The position numbers and the translations under genes were made by a program. From contig CAILAC010000003.1 of assembly GCA_903832055.1 (NCBI GenBank), positions 16,274-80,273 on the forward strand: DNA of 64,000 nucleotides, in the 5' to 3' direction. This stretch comes from an uncultured Acidobacteriota bacterium. Its GTDB lineage: Bacteria > Acidobacteriota > Terriglobia > Terriglobales > Acidobacteriaceae. This document shows, one piece after another, positions 52,807 through 62,285 of this stretch. How positions within the stretch are numbered: position 1 is the first letter of the stretch; every line of letters starts with the position of its first letter. The notes below the pieces were generated by a model. It did no database searches, was not told the origin of the DNA, and saw only the letters and a list, made by a program, of their open reading frames with translations.

Positions 52807-54264
52807 ATGTCGAACGAAAAACAAACCGCAAAGATGTGGTCGGGGCGCTTTCGCGAACCCCTCGACACAGAATTTGAATCCTGGCAGCGCTCCATCGTCT
52901 TTGACTGGCAGCTCCTTGAAGAGGAAGTCGCAGCCAGCAAGGCCCACGCAGCGGCCATTGCAGCCTCGGGCATTCTTACTACCTCTGAGCTCTCGCAATT
53001 GCGCGACGCGCTTGACTCGATCGCCGCAGCTCATCGCTCGGAAGCGGGCAAAGCGCAGGTGCGCGATCACGCTACCGCAGAGGACATTCATCATTACGTT
53101 GAACTCGCACTGACGCAGGAGCTCGGCCCGCTTGCGCTCAAGCTGCATACCGGCCGCAGCCGCAATGAGCAGATTGCGACCGACCTGCGCCTCTATACCC
53201 GCAGCCAGATCGAGCTGACCGTCAGAGCCCTTGTCGCCTGGGCCGAGGCCCTTGTCGCAAAGGCCAAAGTTGCGGGCGATGCCGTCATGCCCAGCTACAC
53301 CCATCTGCAGCGGGCCGAGCCTGTCTTGATCGCGCACTGGCTGCTCGCCTACACACAGATGCTGCTGCGCGACATTGGCCGCCTGCAGGATTGCGCTGCT
53401 CGTCTGAACTACTGCCCGCTCGGCTCTGGTGCCATTGCCGGGGCAACCCTGAAACTTGACCGCTGGATCGCGGCGCGCGAACTGGGATTCACCGCGCCCA
53501 CGGCCAATAGCATGGATGCAACCAGCGACCGCGACTTCATTCTGGAGTATCTTCAGGCGCTGACGTTTGTCGGACTGCACGCCAGCCGGTTCGCCGAGGA
53601 GATTACGCTCTTCGCGACCGCGGAATTTGGCTTTGTGCAGCTTCCGGAGGCCTTTTCCACCGGCTCAAGCGCCATGCCGCAGAAGAAAAATCCCGACCTG
53701 ACCGAACTGGTCCGCGCCAAAGTGGGCCGGATTCATGGAGCGGCCGCGGCTGTCACCCTGCTGCTCAAGGGCCTGCCCTTGGCTTACAATAAAGACATGC
53801 AGGAAACCCAGGAGCCTCTGTTTGCTGTCCGTGGGACAGCCCAGATGCTGGGACTTCTGGCTCGCTTCACCGCTGCGTTGGAATTCAGCGCAGACCGGAT
53901 GCACGAGGCGGCCGAGTCTGGTTTTCTCAATGCGATGGCGGCGGCCACCTATCTGGTGCACAAGGGAGTTCCCTTCCGCAAAGCGCATGAAAAAATTGGA
54001 AACGCGGTACGTTTTGCCATGGATAAAAAAGTCGAGTTGGGCGCTCTGTCGCTCGACGAGTTGCGCCAGTTCGGCGAAGAGTTTGGCGCTGACTTCTACG
54101 CGGCTGTATCGCTCGAGGCCACTCTGGATTGCCACGACGTCATCGGCGGCACCGCGCGACATCAGGTGAGCGGAGCGTTGGTCGCTGCTGAAGATCAGAT
54201 CCGCGCAATCAAACGAAATTTGGCTCTGAAGAGCACGCAGGAGGCAGTCCATGCTGGTGCGTAA
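52807..54264 (+). CDS. argH: argininosuccinate lyase
   Basis: A 485-residue fumarase/aspartase-superfamily enzyme that splits argininosuccinate to arginine and fumarate. The family loop GSSAMPQKKNPDLTE contains the catalytic serine, with HTGRSRNEQIATD and TSDRDFILE as further motifs. I chose ATG 52807; a TTG at 52801 adds two residues. It overlaps the downstream GNAT gene by 14 bases. No argG lies in the window. Confidence 0.93.
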   Translation: MSNEKQTAKMWSGRFREPLDTEFESWQRSIVFDWQLLEEEVAASKAHAAAIAASGILTTSELSQLRDALDSIAAAHRSEAGKAQVRDHATAEDIHHYVELALTQELGPLALKLHTGRSRNEQIATDLRLYTRSQIELTVRALVAWAEALVAKAKVAGDAVMPSYTHLQRAEPVLIAHWLLAYTQMLLRDIGRLQDCAARLNYCPLGSGAIAGATLKLDRWIAARELGFTAPTANSMDATSDRDFILEYLQALTFVGLHASRFAEEITLFATAEFGFVQLPEAFSTGSSAMPQKKNPDLTELVRAKVGRIHGAAAAVTLLLKGLPLAYNKDMQETQEPLFAVRGTAQMLGLLARFTAALEFSADRMHEAAESGFLNAMAAATYLVHKGVPFRKAHEKIGNAVRFAMDKKVELGALSLDELRQFGEEFGADFYAAVSLEATLDCHDVIGGTARHQVSGALVAAEDQIRAIKRNLALKSTQEAVHAGA

Positions 54265-54769
54265 GGCGCGCCTTCAAGACGCCTCAGACGTCTTCGAATT
54301 GGTGAATAGTCTCAGTGGCGACGGCACATTGCTCAAGCGGCAATTTGCGGAAATCTGCGAAAACATCCGCGACTTCACCGTTGCCGTATCCGACACAGGG
54401 GTATTTCTCGGTTGCGGGGCGCTGCATCTTTACGGGCCGCATCTCGCCGAGGTGCGCTCGATCGTGATGAGCCCTGGAGCCAAGGGCAAGGGCGCCGGCG
54501 GACGCGTCCTGAAAGCTCTCATCGAAGAGGCTGAAGATCACGGCATCCAGTCGGTATGCCTCTTCACCCGCATCCCCGACTTCTTCTTCAAGTATGGCTT
54601 TCGAACTGTCGAAGACAAGGCCGACCTGCCCGACAAGGTTTTCAAAGATTGCCAGAGCTGCCCTCGCCTGCATCGCTGCGACGAAATCGCCATGGTGCGC
54701 GGAAAGCTGCCCAAAATGTCGATTCTCGGCCAGAAACAGGACGCGCGGGAACTGGTGCGGCTCGGATAG
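54251..54769 (+). CDS. argA: GNAT-family N-acetylglutamate synthase, short ArgA type
   Basis: This 172-residue protein is a single GNAT domain. The acetyl-CoA loop is GAKGKGAGGRVL and the C-terminal block is FFFKYGFRTV, LPDKVFKDCQSCPRLHRCDE, typical of stand-alone short N-acetylglutamate synthases. These make N-acetylglutamate from acetyl-CoA and glutamate, the first step of the pathway. The overlap with argH and the place at the end of the arg operon support this. The symbol is by analogy; it lacks the kinase-like domain of E. coli ArgA. Confidence 0.82.
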   Translation: MLVRKARLQDASDVFELVNSLSGDGTLLKRQFAEICENIRDFTVAVSDTGVFLGCGALHLYGPHLAEVRSIVMSPGAKGKGAGGRVLKALIEEAEDHGIQSVCLFTRIPDFFFKYGFRTVEDKADLPDKVFKDCQSCPRLHRCDEIAMVRGKLPKMSILGQKQDARELVRLG

Positions 54770-54774
54770 GGCGC

Positions 54775-55062
54775 TTAACTTCGGAGTCCTGCCACCAAAG
54801 CCTGCCACTCGTCCGCCAGTTGGGCGCGGCAAAATTGGCGACCTGCGCGACGGTACCAATAGTCTGCGTTCCAGTGCTCCCCCTCCTTGCGATGCAAATA
54901 TGCGTGGACAGCCATCCCTTCCGGCGTCTCCAACTCATCTACAAGGGCATGCGCGCGGGACCACTCGCCCTTTGCATCCCACCAGAGCGCTTCAACGGGG
55001 GCGGAGAGTGCTGCCGGTGGGGCGTCCCTGTCAAGACTCGCGTGAAAGGCTGTGATATCCAT
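54775..55062 (-). CDS. conserved hypothetical protein
   Basis: From ATG 55062 (AAGGATGG upstream) it encodes 95 residues. The pattern WWDAKGEWSRAHALVDEL, AYLHRKEGEHWNADYWYRRAG recurs in small proteins of unknown function. It has no signal peptide or membrane helix and is probably cytoplasmic. It is convergent with the arg operon, with stops five bases apart. Confidence 0.7.
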   Translation of the reverse strand: MDITAFHASLDRDAPPAALSAPVEALWWDAKGEWSRAHALVDELETPEGMAVHAYLHRKEGEHWNADYWYRRAGRQFCRAQLADEWQALVAGLRS

Positions 55063-55261
55063 AAACGTCCATCCTTGCCGCATTTTAGTGCAATTAACAT
55101 CACGCCGCGCCAAAACAAATGTGACGGATGACCTTCAGTTGGGCCGTGCAATTGTGACATACAAGTTGTAAGCACGAGTACACATGAGAGAGTGAGCCCA
55201 GCCGGAGGAGGGGGATATTCTATTGTCGGTTTTTAACGATAGAGTTGAAGAGCAGCGTGCG

Positions 55262-55311
55262 TTGCAATGCAGACCTAAATGGTCGTATACTGAAGTCCGA
55301 CCGAACTGGTC
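55262..55311 (+). promoter_or_regulatory. feoAB promoter with two tandem operators
   Basis: TTGCAA (55262) and TATACT (55286) with an 18-base spacer form the promoter. A dyad GACC-TAAAT-GGTC (55272-55284) fills the spacer and a second dyad GACC-GAACT-GGTC (55299-55311) covers the start point, 27 bases apart. The sites resemble Rrf2/IscR-type elements more than a Fur box. The regulator is not encoded here. Confidence 0.65.
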
Positions 55312-55374
55312 GCAATTCTCCGTTTCTTCCTCGAATTGGGAGACCCGGCTGTTGAAATTTCTGGAGTTTGGCGG

Positions 55375-55620
55375 TTGCGTGTGCTGAGCGATCTTGAAGT
55401 AGGGGAAACCGGAGTGCTGGTGGCGTTGGACTTGCCGCCGGGCGTGCAGAATCACCTCATGTATATGGGCTTTGTGCCCGATGCGCGGGTGAAAGCTGTT
55501 CATCGCGCTCCTGCAGGCGACCCTACCGTGTACTCAGTCGATGGAATGGAGATTGCGCTGCGTCGCGAAACCGCTCAGTCCATTCGCATGCAGGAGAACC
55601 AATCAGGGGCGGCAGAATGA
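55375..55620 (+). CDS. feoA: ferrous iron transport protein A
   Basis: A small SH3-like protein of about 81 residues, regulator of FeoB: VLSDLEVGETGVLVALDL, NHLMYMGFVPDARVKAVHRAP, and DGMEIALRRETAQSIRM. The start is uncertain: TTG 55375 has GGAG 8 nt upstream and gives normal family length; TTG 55336 and GTG 55381 are alternatives. It overlaps feoB by four bases. Confidence 0.85.
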   Translation: MRVLSDLEVGETGVLVALDLPPGVQNHLMYMGFVPDARVKAVHRAPAGDPTVYSVDGMEIALRRETAQSIRMQENQSGAAE

Positions 55621-57536
55621 GCGAGTGCTGCGCTCAACCGGTTTTGGAGCTTCCAGCACGACCCTCCGGTTCAAAAGCCGGCGAGAGCCTGCACACCGTT
55701 GCGCTGATCGGCCCTCCCAACTCAGGAAAATCGACCCTGTTTAATCGGCTCACCGGCCTGCGCCAAAAAGTGGCCAACTATCCAGGCGTCACGGTCGAAC
55801 AGCGTATGGGTCTCATGGCGGGCATTGGCCGAAACGACCTGGTCTTGATCGATCTGCCTGGCATCTATTCGCTTGACCCATATTCTGAAGATGCTCGGGT
55901 TTCGATCGACGTGCTCGAGGGCCATATGCCCGGCACTCCCAAGCCGGACGCTGTTCTGCTGGTGCTCGACTCGCTCCATCTGACTCGCCAGCTCATGCTG
56001 GCCGCGCCGGTGTTGCAGATTGGTCTGCCCACCATGGTGCTGCTCAATATGAGCGATCTGATGGAAGCGCGGGGCGGCGAAGTCAATCCGCTACGGCTCG
56101 CGCAGGAACTCGGCGCGCCCGTGGCTCTGGTGAGCGCGGCCAAGGGAACTGGTCTCGAAGCAGTCAAGCTCTTTCTCAATCGCCAGGGCAAGAGTCAGGA
56201 GGCCGAGCAGTTCACGCTGCCCGTCCTTGGCAACGCCATGAGCACTCACCGATGGGCGGCACAAGTCAGCTCGCGCACAGGCTACAAGGCTCCGCTCTCT
56301 GCCCAGGCCACGCGCCGCGTCGACAGTGTCCTGCTGCATCCGGTATGGGGCCCCCTGCTCTTTCTGGCGGTCGTATTCGGTGTTTTTGAAGTGGTCTTCT
56401 CTATCGGACAACCGCTCAGTGACGGGCTCGGCGACCTGCTCGCGCATTTTGGAAGCTACGCAACCAATTTCCTCCCTGACGGCTGGCTGCGCTCGCTGGT
56501 TCTCGACGGTGCCTGGAAGGGCGTGACATCTGTTCTGGTCTTCCTGCCCCAGATTCTGCTGCTCTTCCTTTTCATTGGCATTCTTGAAGACACGGGCTAC
56601 CTGGCGCGCGCCGCGCTGATTGCCGACCGCGTCATGCGCGTGATCGGCCTCAACGGCAAGGCCTTCATTCCGCTGCTTTCGGCCTATGCCTGCGCTGTTC
56701 CGGCCATCATGGCCACCCGCACCATTGAAAATCGCCGCGACCGCTTCGCCACCATTCTGGTCACGCCGTTCATGACGTGCTCGGCGCGTCTGCCGGTCTA
56801 CATGCTGCTGATTGCTGCTTTCATTCCCAATATCAGCTTTGCCGGCGGGCTCATTGGCCTCAAGACGATCGTTATGCTGAGCCTTTATCTGTTGGGCTTT
56901 CTGGCGGCGCTTGCGACTGCGCGGCTGCTCAAGAGCTCCATTCTCAAGTCCAGTGAAACGCCCTTCATTCTGGAGCTGCCCCAGTACCGCATGCCCACCC
57001 TGCGCGGCATTGGCCTGCGCCTGATGGATCGCGCCCGCGTCTTCCTCACCCAGGCCGGAACAGTCATTCTCTCGGTCACACTTGGCCTCTGGGTGCTGGC
57101 GCATCTGCCCATCACTTTTGGTGCCGGCGGCATGCGCACGCCAGAGTTGGCTGAAAGCGTGATCGGCCGCCTTGGTCACTTCATCGAGCCGGCCATCGCA
57201 CCTCTCGGTTTCAACTGGAAGATCGGCATCGGCCTGCTCTCAAGCGTGCTGGCCCGCGAAGTAATGGTCGGCACCATGGGCACCCTCTACGGCGCAGACC
57301 CTGAAACCCAGTCCCTGAGCCTGCACACCGCGCTCCACCATGATCTGCCGCTTGGCGGAGCAGTTGCGCTGATGGTCTTCTTTGCATTCGCCATGCAATG
57401 CACATCGACAATCGCGGTCGTTCGCCGCGAAACCAATAGCTGGAAGTGGCCGCTCCTGCAGTTCGTCTACATGCTGGTGCTGGCTTACGGCGCGGCATTC
57501 TTTACGAACTGGGCGGTCACAGCGATCTGGGGCTAG
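55617..57536 (+). CDS. feoB: ferrous iron transporter B
   Basis: A 639-residue inner-membrane Fe(II) transporter. The N-terminal G domain shows G1 GPPNSGKST, G2 VTVEQRMG, G3 DLPGIYSLDP and G4 NMSDLME; the membrane part has about eight helices with the Gate motifs FLPQILLLFLFIGILEDTGY and CAVPAIMATRTIENRRDR (partial). It is somewhat shorter than E. coli FeoB (773). ATGA overlap couples it to feoA. No feoC is seen. A palindromic terminator follows. Confidence 0.93.
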   Translation: MSECCAQPVLELPARPSGSKAGESLHTVALIGPPNSGKSTLFNRLTGLRQKVANYPGVTVEQRMGLMAGIGRNDLVLIDLPGIYSLDPYSEDARVSIDVLEGHMPGTPKPDAVLLVLDSLHLTRQLMLAAPVLQIGLPTMVLLNMSDLMEARGGEVNPLRLAQELGAPVALVSAAKGTGLEAVKLFLNRQGKSQEAEQFTLPVLGNAMSTHRWAAQVSSRTGYKAPLSAQATRRVDSVLLHPVWGPLLFLAVVFGVFEVVFSIGQPLSDGLGDLLAHFGSYATNFLPDGWLRSLVLDGAWKGVTSVLVFLPQILLLFLFIGILEDTGYLARAALIADRVMRVIGLNGKAFIPLLSAYACAVPAIMATRTIENRRDRFATILVTPFMTCSARLPVYMLLIAAFIPNISFAGGLIGLKTIVMLSLYLLGFLAALATARLLKSSILKSSETPFILELPQYRMPTLRGIGLRLMDRARVFLTQAGTVILSVTLGLWVLAHLPITFGAGGMRTPELAESVIGRLGHFIEPAIAPLGFNWKIGIGLLSSVLAREVMVGTMGTLYGADPETQSLSLHTALHHDLPLGGAVALMVFFAFAMQCTSTIAVVRRETNSWKWPLLQFVYMLVLAYGAAFFTNWAVTAIWG

Positions 57537-57556
57537 GCAGCCTGCAACAGGCAATT

Positions 57557-57590
57557 TGAGGCGGATTCTCCGCATAGAGAATCCGCCTCA
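57557..57590. terminator. bidirectional terminator between feoB and GH35 gene
   Basis: A 14-bp perfect stem TGAGGCGGATTCTC/GAGAATCCGCCTCA around CGCATA lies between convergent genes. There is only a weak T-tract. Confidence 0.75.
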
Positions 57591-57615
57591 CGCATTTCCG
57601 GAGATGCGTTCCCTT

Positions 57616-59292
57616 CTATTCGAATTTGTAAACCGTCGCCTTTTCAATCTGAGTGGCAAACTGGTCTACGCGCCAGGAGTTGCCCTGGTCGTTCTCATCT
57701 CCGTTGAGGCGGCGGCCTGCAACCCACTGCCCATCGACAAATTTCCCTTCATCGACGGTTCCGATTCCCACCTGTGTAGAGCCTCCGTTGGGCAACGAAA
57801 AGGACACCTTGAAGCCCGACCCTGCGCCCATGAACTCCGCTGGACCGGTGGCATAGATGAGTCCAAAGCCCTTGTCAGCCGTGTAGCCAAAGACTCCGTC
57901 GAGGCTCACATGCGCGATGTATCCGTTGATGGGGAAGTCTACGCTGGGGTGGGCCTTGTCGAGGAGGAAGCCGTGGGCATTGCCTTTAGCCTGAGCCTCG
58001 GCAAGTTGCGGCCAGACCTGGGCAATGGTGCGATAGCTGGCGGACAGGTCTGGTGACGGGATGTGAATCCCAAAGACGGTGTTTCCCGCGGCTGAATCCG
58101 GCTTGAGGAAGTCGACAGTGAGCGTGCGCTCAATCGCAAACGGCGAAAAGCAGATTGCGGCGTGTTCTCCGACTGCGTAAAAGACATTGGCAGCGCCTGT
58201 TGCTCCGCCATTGGTTTCAGGCATGAAAAGCGGGTTGCCGTCGCGATGATAGCGATTGGACCAGCCCACAAAGTCGGGGTGATAGAGATCGGGGGCGTAA
58301 ATGTCGATTCCGGGGCCATTCGCGGGGGCGGCGGCTCGCCACACGTCGACGACGCGGGGCTGGGGGCCTCCACTCGGGTAGTCGCCCGGCTTGACTCCGT
58401 CACCGCCCAGCCAGCAGTTCACAAACATCGGAATGTCATACACCGCTTTGCCTTGCGCGGCAACAGAATGCACGTAGCGCGCGTAATGCCATGCCATGAA
58501 AATCTCATCTGCCCGGACGCCCTGGCCAAAAACCTCACTCCAGGTGCCAGACATCTTCTCGCCATTCTGTTCCCAGAGCGTCAGCAGTTCAGGATCGAGG
58601 TTGGCCCTGTGAGCCTTGAGGAACTGGGGCAACTCAGCCGGGACGGCCGAAGCGAATGCCTTATCCGCCTCAGGGGAGTGATCGCGCGAGCCGCCCAGGA
58701 GGCCAACTTCGTTCTCAACCTGCATCATCAGCACGGTATGTTCAGTGCTATCGACGGCCTTGATGTGCGCCATGAGCGCAGCAAAGGCGCGCGCATCGGC
58801 ATCGCGGGTGGCGGCTGCCTGGGGGGACAGTACACCGACTTTGACCCCGTTGAGCATCATGCGCGGAAAGCGTTTCGTATCCTGCTTGACCCAAACTGGT
58901 GGATAGCTGGACATGCCGTTCTTCCACGAGGCCAGCCATAGAAACACAACGCGCAGATGTTCAGCGCGGGCCTGGGCGAGCAGGCCATCGACCAGCGTGA
59001 AATCGTACTTCCCTTCCGTCGGTTCAACGAGTTCCCAACTGAGCGGAGTCACAACCGTATTCAGGCCAGCCGCGGCGAGCTTTGACCAGATCGGCTTGAT
59101 GTATTCAAGATTGGACGAGGTCGAGTTGCTGAGTTCGCCGGAAAGCATCACAAACGGCTTGCCATCAACGATGAGCTGGGTTATGGCACCGCGCTTTTCG
59201 AGATGTGGTGCAACTGATCCTTGAGCCGTAACCTGCTGAACCAGGGATGTGGCCAGAATTGCAATCGGAAGTAGAAAAGTCAGCTTGCGCAT
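57616..59292 (-). CDS. secreted GH35-type glycoside hydrolase (beta-galactosidase-like, DUF5597)
   Basis: From ATG 59292 (AGGCAGGT upstream) it has 558 residues with a signal peptide (FLLPIAILATSLVQQVTAQ). The TIM barrel carries the acid/base E195 in MMQVENEVG and the nucleophile E359 in FMPETNGG; a DUF5597-like beta domain forms the C-terminus. A frame extension to 59556 lacks family character. GH35 enzymes release terminal beta-galactose; here the natural substrate is unknown. Confidence 0.85.
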   Translation of the reverse strand: MRKLTFLLPIAILATSLVQQVTAQGSVAPHLEKRGAITQLIVDGKPFVMLSGELSNSTSSNLEYIKPIWSKLAAAGLNTVVTPLSWELVEPTEGKYDFTLVDGLLAQARAEHLRVVFLWLASWKNGMSSYPPVWVKQDTKRFPRMMLNGVKVGVLSPQAAATRDADARAFAALMAHIKAVDSTEHTVLMMQVENEVGLLGGSRDHSPEADKAFASAVPAELPQFLKAHRANLDPELLTLWEQNGEKMSGTWSEVFGQGVRADEIFMAWHYARYVHSVAAQGKAVYDIPMFVNCWLGGDGVKPGDYPSGGPQPRVVDVWRAAAPANGPGIDIYAPDLYHPDFVGWSNRYHRDGNPLFMPETNGGATGAANVFYAVGEHAAICFSPFAIERTLTVDFLKPDSAAGNTVFGIHIPSPDLSASYRTIAQVWPQLAEAQAKGNAHGFLLDKAHPSVDFPINGYIAHVSLDGVFGYTADKGFGLIYATGPAEFMGAGSGFKVSFSLPNGGSTQVGIGTVDEGKFVDGQWVAGRRLNGDENDQGNSWRVDQFATQIEKATVYKFE

Positions 59293-59564
59293 GATTGATA
59301 CCTGCCTGAATTCAAGATGTTTTGGTTTGAGACAGCGCTGGCGTCCGCTCTGAATCACGGAAAACGTTACCATACAGAGCGCACAGAGAGTCCACATCAA
59401 AACGTTCTGGCTCATCCTGTGAGAAACTGGAGAGGAACGATTTCTCCAGGGCGGCCACATTTTTGTGCGCTCCCCCCGCGATGCAATCCAAATCCAACAG
59501 GCTGTCTCTTCCGTCCGCCAAACTGGCGTCAAGGTGCAGTCTGCGTTAAGGAACAAAGAAGCAA

Positions 59565-61160
59565 ATGATCAGTGTCAGCAATGTAACGATGCGCTACGGC
59601 TCCAAAGTTCTCTTTGAAGATGTCAGCGTGACCTTCACGCCCGGACGCCGTTACGGCCTCACCGGCCCGAATGGCGCAGGCAAGTCCACCTTCATGAAGA
59701 TCCTGACCGGTGAGCTCGAGCCGCAAAAGGGTTCGGTCGTTCGCCCGCGCAAGCTCGGCATCCTCCGCCAGGACCAGTTCGCCTTCGATGCCTACCGCGT
59801 GATTGACACTGTCATCATGGGCAATGGCCCCCTGTGGAAAGCCCTTGAAGAGCGCGACCGCATCTATGAAAAGGCCGAGCTGACCGACGAAGACGGCATG
59901 CGCCTGGGCGAACTCGAAGGCATTGTCGGCGATGAAGACGGATATACAGCTGAGAGCGATGCCGCAGTGCTGCTCCAGGGACTGGACATTCCTGACGAAT
60001 TGCATGAGCGCAAGATGAGCGAACTGCAGGGAGGCCAGAAGGTGCGGGTTCTGCTGGCCCAGGCCCTCTTTGGCAAGCCCCAGGCCCTGATGCTCGACGA
60101 GCCTACGAACCATCTCGATCTCGAATCCATTCACTGGCTTCGCGAATTTCTCAATGGTTTCCAGGGCACGGTGATCACCATCTCCCACGACCGCCATTTC
60201 CTCAACGGCGTCACCACCCACACCGCCGACATCGATTATCAGACCATCATCACCTACACTGGCGGCTACGACGACATGGTCGTCGCCAAAACGCAGATTC
60301 GCTCGCAGCTTGAATCGCAGAATGAGCAGCGCGAAAAGAAGGTTGCCCAGCTCAACGAATTCATTGCCCGCTTTGCCGCCGGTACCCGTTCGACCCAGGT
60401 CACCAGCCGCAAGAAGGAAGTGGAACGGCTGCAGTCCGCCGAGCTTTCGCGGTCAAACATTCAGCGGCCGTTTATCAAATTTGACCAGATCCGCCCCAGC
60501 GGCAAGCACACGCTGGAATTCGAAGGCATCGCCAAGTCCTACGGCGATCAGGTGGTCATCAAGGGATTCAGCGGCTCTGTCATGCGCGGCGAAAAAGTCT
60601 GCCTCATGGGCCGCAACGGCGTGGGCAAGACGACCATGCTCAAGTCGATTCTCGCCGGTGTTCCCGGTGAGGCCGACAAGGAATTTACCCTCGACGCAGG
60701 AACCGTCAAATGGGGTCACGAAGCGCAGATCGGCTACTTTCCCCAGGACGTTTCCGGCATCATCCAACCGGGCATGACCGTCTCTGACTGGCTGCACCAG
60801 TGGGATCCGCGCGTCACCCGAGAAGAAATTCGCGGCCTGCTCGGCCAGATGCTCTTCAGCGGCGAAGAAGGCCTCAAGCCAACAAAGGCCCTCTCTGGCG
60901 GCGAAACTGCCCGTTTGCTTTTCTGCCGCCTCATGCTGCTGAAGCCCAACATCCTGATTCTTGACGAACCGACCAACCATCTCGATCTGGAATCGATCAA
61001 TGCCCTCAACATCGCTCTCCAGCGCTACGAGGGCACTGTCTTTCTGGTCACCCACGATCAGGACCTGCTCGAAGAAGTCGGTACCCGTCTCTGGAACTTT
61101 GAGCATGGCAATCTCGAAGATCACAAGGGCCCGTACGAAGAATGGCTGGACAAGAAGTAA
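59565..61160 (+). CDS. ABC-F family ATPase (YbiT-like)
   Basis: A 531-residue protein with two ABC domains and no membrane helices. First site: GPNGAGKST with DEPTNHLDLES; second site: GRNGVGKTT, LSGGETARLLFCRL and DEPTNHLDLES. The first signature is LQGGQKVRVLLAQALF, and the order and length resemble YbiT. ABC-F proteins act on the ribosome in translation control or antibiotic protection. The ATG is preceded by AAGAAGC-type weak spacing but the frame start fits the family. Confidence 0.9.
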   Translation: MISVSNVTMRYGSKVLFEDVSVTFTPGRRYGLTGPNGAGKSTFMKILTGELEPQKGSVVRPRKLGILRQDQFAFDAYRVIDTVIMGNGPLWKALEERDRIYEKAELTDEDGMRLGELEGIVGDEDGYTAESDAAVLLQGLDIPDELHERKMSELQGGQKVRVLLAQALFGKPQALMLDEPTNHLDLESIHWLREFLNGFQGTVITISHDRHFLNGVTTHTADIDYQTIITYTGGYDDMVVAKTQIRSQLESQNEQREKKVAQLNEFIARFAAGTRSTQVTSRKKEVERLQSAELSRSNIQRPFIKFDQIRPSGKHTLEFEGIAKSYGDQVVIKGFSGSVMRGEKVCLMGRNGVGKTTMLKSILAGVPGEADKEFTLDAGTVKWGHEAQIGYFPQDVSGIIQPGMTVSDWLHQWDPRVTREEIRGLLGQMLFSGEEGLKPTKALSGGETARLLFCRLMLLKPNILILDEPTNHLDLESINALNIALQRYEGTVFLVTHDQDLLEEVGTRLWNFEHGNLEDHKGPYEEWLDKK

Positions 61161-61182
61161 CGCAGCAGTATTCACCCAACAC

Positions 61183-61222
61183 AAATGGCCGCCGCGATTA
61201 CCTGCGACGGCCATTTCTTTGT
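61183..61222 (+). terminator. rho-independent terminator after the ABC-F gene
   Basis: AAATGGCCG pairs with CGGCCATTT and the stem continues past one mismatch with CGC/GCG; TTTCTTTGTT follows. Confidence 0.75.
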
Positions 61223-61478
61223 TCGATGCAGCGGCAATTCAATGCAAACAGTTAAAGGACAGCGACTGGCAGGCATCGACTCGGCTATCAAGGCAAGCGA
61301 GTCAACTGCATCGGCGATGTCACAAGTGCCATACCGTAGCTGATTTGCCCGCTTCGAGATGAATTGACATTTGCCCAACCTCATCTCCGGCTCGCGAGCC
61401 TGTGTTGGGAACCATTAGCGAGACGCAGGGCATTGCTTTGGTGCCAGACTTTTCAGGATTGACAGTTTTCTCTCGCGC

Positions 61479-61925
61479 TTAGATGCGGAAGTGATCAGGA
61501 CGCCAATTTTGAATTCGCTCCTTGATCTGCTTCCGGTCAAGATGCTTTTCCAGCGTCATCTCTACCAAAGACGGTATCTCTTCATCAGAAGCAAACCGCA
61601 AGCCGATCAGTTGGTCCTCATTCAGCTCCGAGATGCGTTTGCGCAGTTCGTCCGGCAGCAGAGCTTCCAGGCGCAAACGCTCTTCCAGACGAATGATGCG
61701 ATCTTGAATCTTGAGCGGATAGGCCCGCAGTTTAAAGAACAGGATGAACAGCGATGCCGAAAGCACCACCACCCACAACCCAAGCAGCAACTGGGTGTGC
61801 AGGCTCATCACGACAAAGACGATGCCCGCAACGAGGTTGAAAAGAAGGGCTGCAAATCCTACAAAGTGAAATGCTGGGTCAATGCTGGCGTGGCTTCTGA
61901 AGCTCTGTGGCTTGATTGAACTCAT
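61479..61925 (-). CDS. DUF6526 family membrane protein
   Basis: From ATG 61925 it has 148 residues. Two hydrophobic helices (about 18-38 and 45-68) are followed by a basic/acidic helical tail with IQDRIIRLEERLRLE, IGLRFASDEEIPSLV and KERIQNWRPDHFRI, the DUF6526 pattern. The function is unknown. An upstream extension to 62087 lacks family similarity. Confidence 0.78.
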   Translation of the reverse strand: MSSIKPQSFRSHASIDPAFHFVGFAALLFNLVAGIVFVVMSLHTQLLLGLWVVVLSASLFILFFKLRAYPLKIQDRIIRLEERLRLEALLPDELRKRISELNEDQLIGLRFASDEEIPSLVEMTLEKHLDRKQIKERIQNWRPDHFRI

Positions 61926-62285
61926 GGCGTGCTTATCCCTGTTCCTGCGACGTGTTTGAGGGTGAGTTGGCCGCGGAGAATTCCGCAAACATGCTTCCAC
62001 ATGCGATTTGTTTACCGGATTGTCGATCAGTTCCGGGCTGCGCACATGGTCAACTGGATTCTCATTCTGCGGGGTGCTGTGTGTCAATCATCCAGTGGCT
62101 CGCGGCGCAGCGGTCGCGCTCCCCCCCATCATCCTCAGCCAGATATCCATTTGCATGCGAAAAGCCGCCGGCGCGTGTTAACGTTCTCTTTTCCGGTATC
62201 CATGTTCTTCCGCAGGTCGAAGTCCAGCAGTTGTGCCCGATCAGAATCGTTGCAAACCACCCAAGTCCGCTTTGAGGTTATTCAA

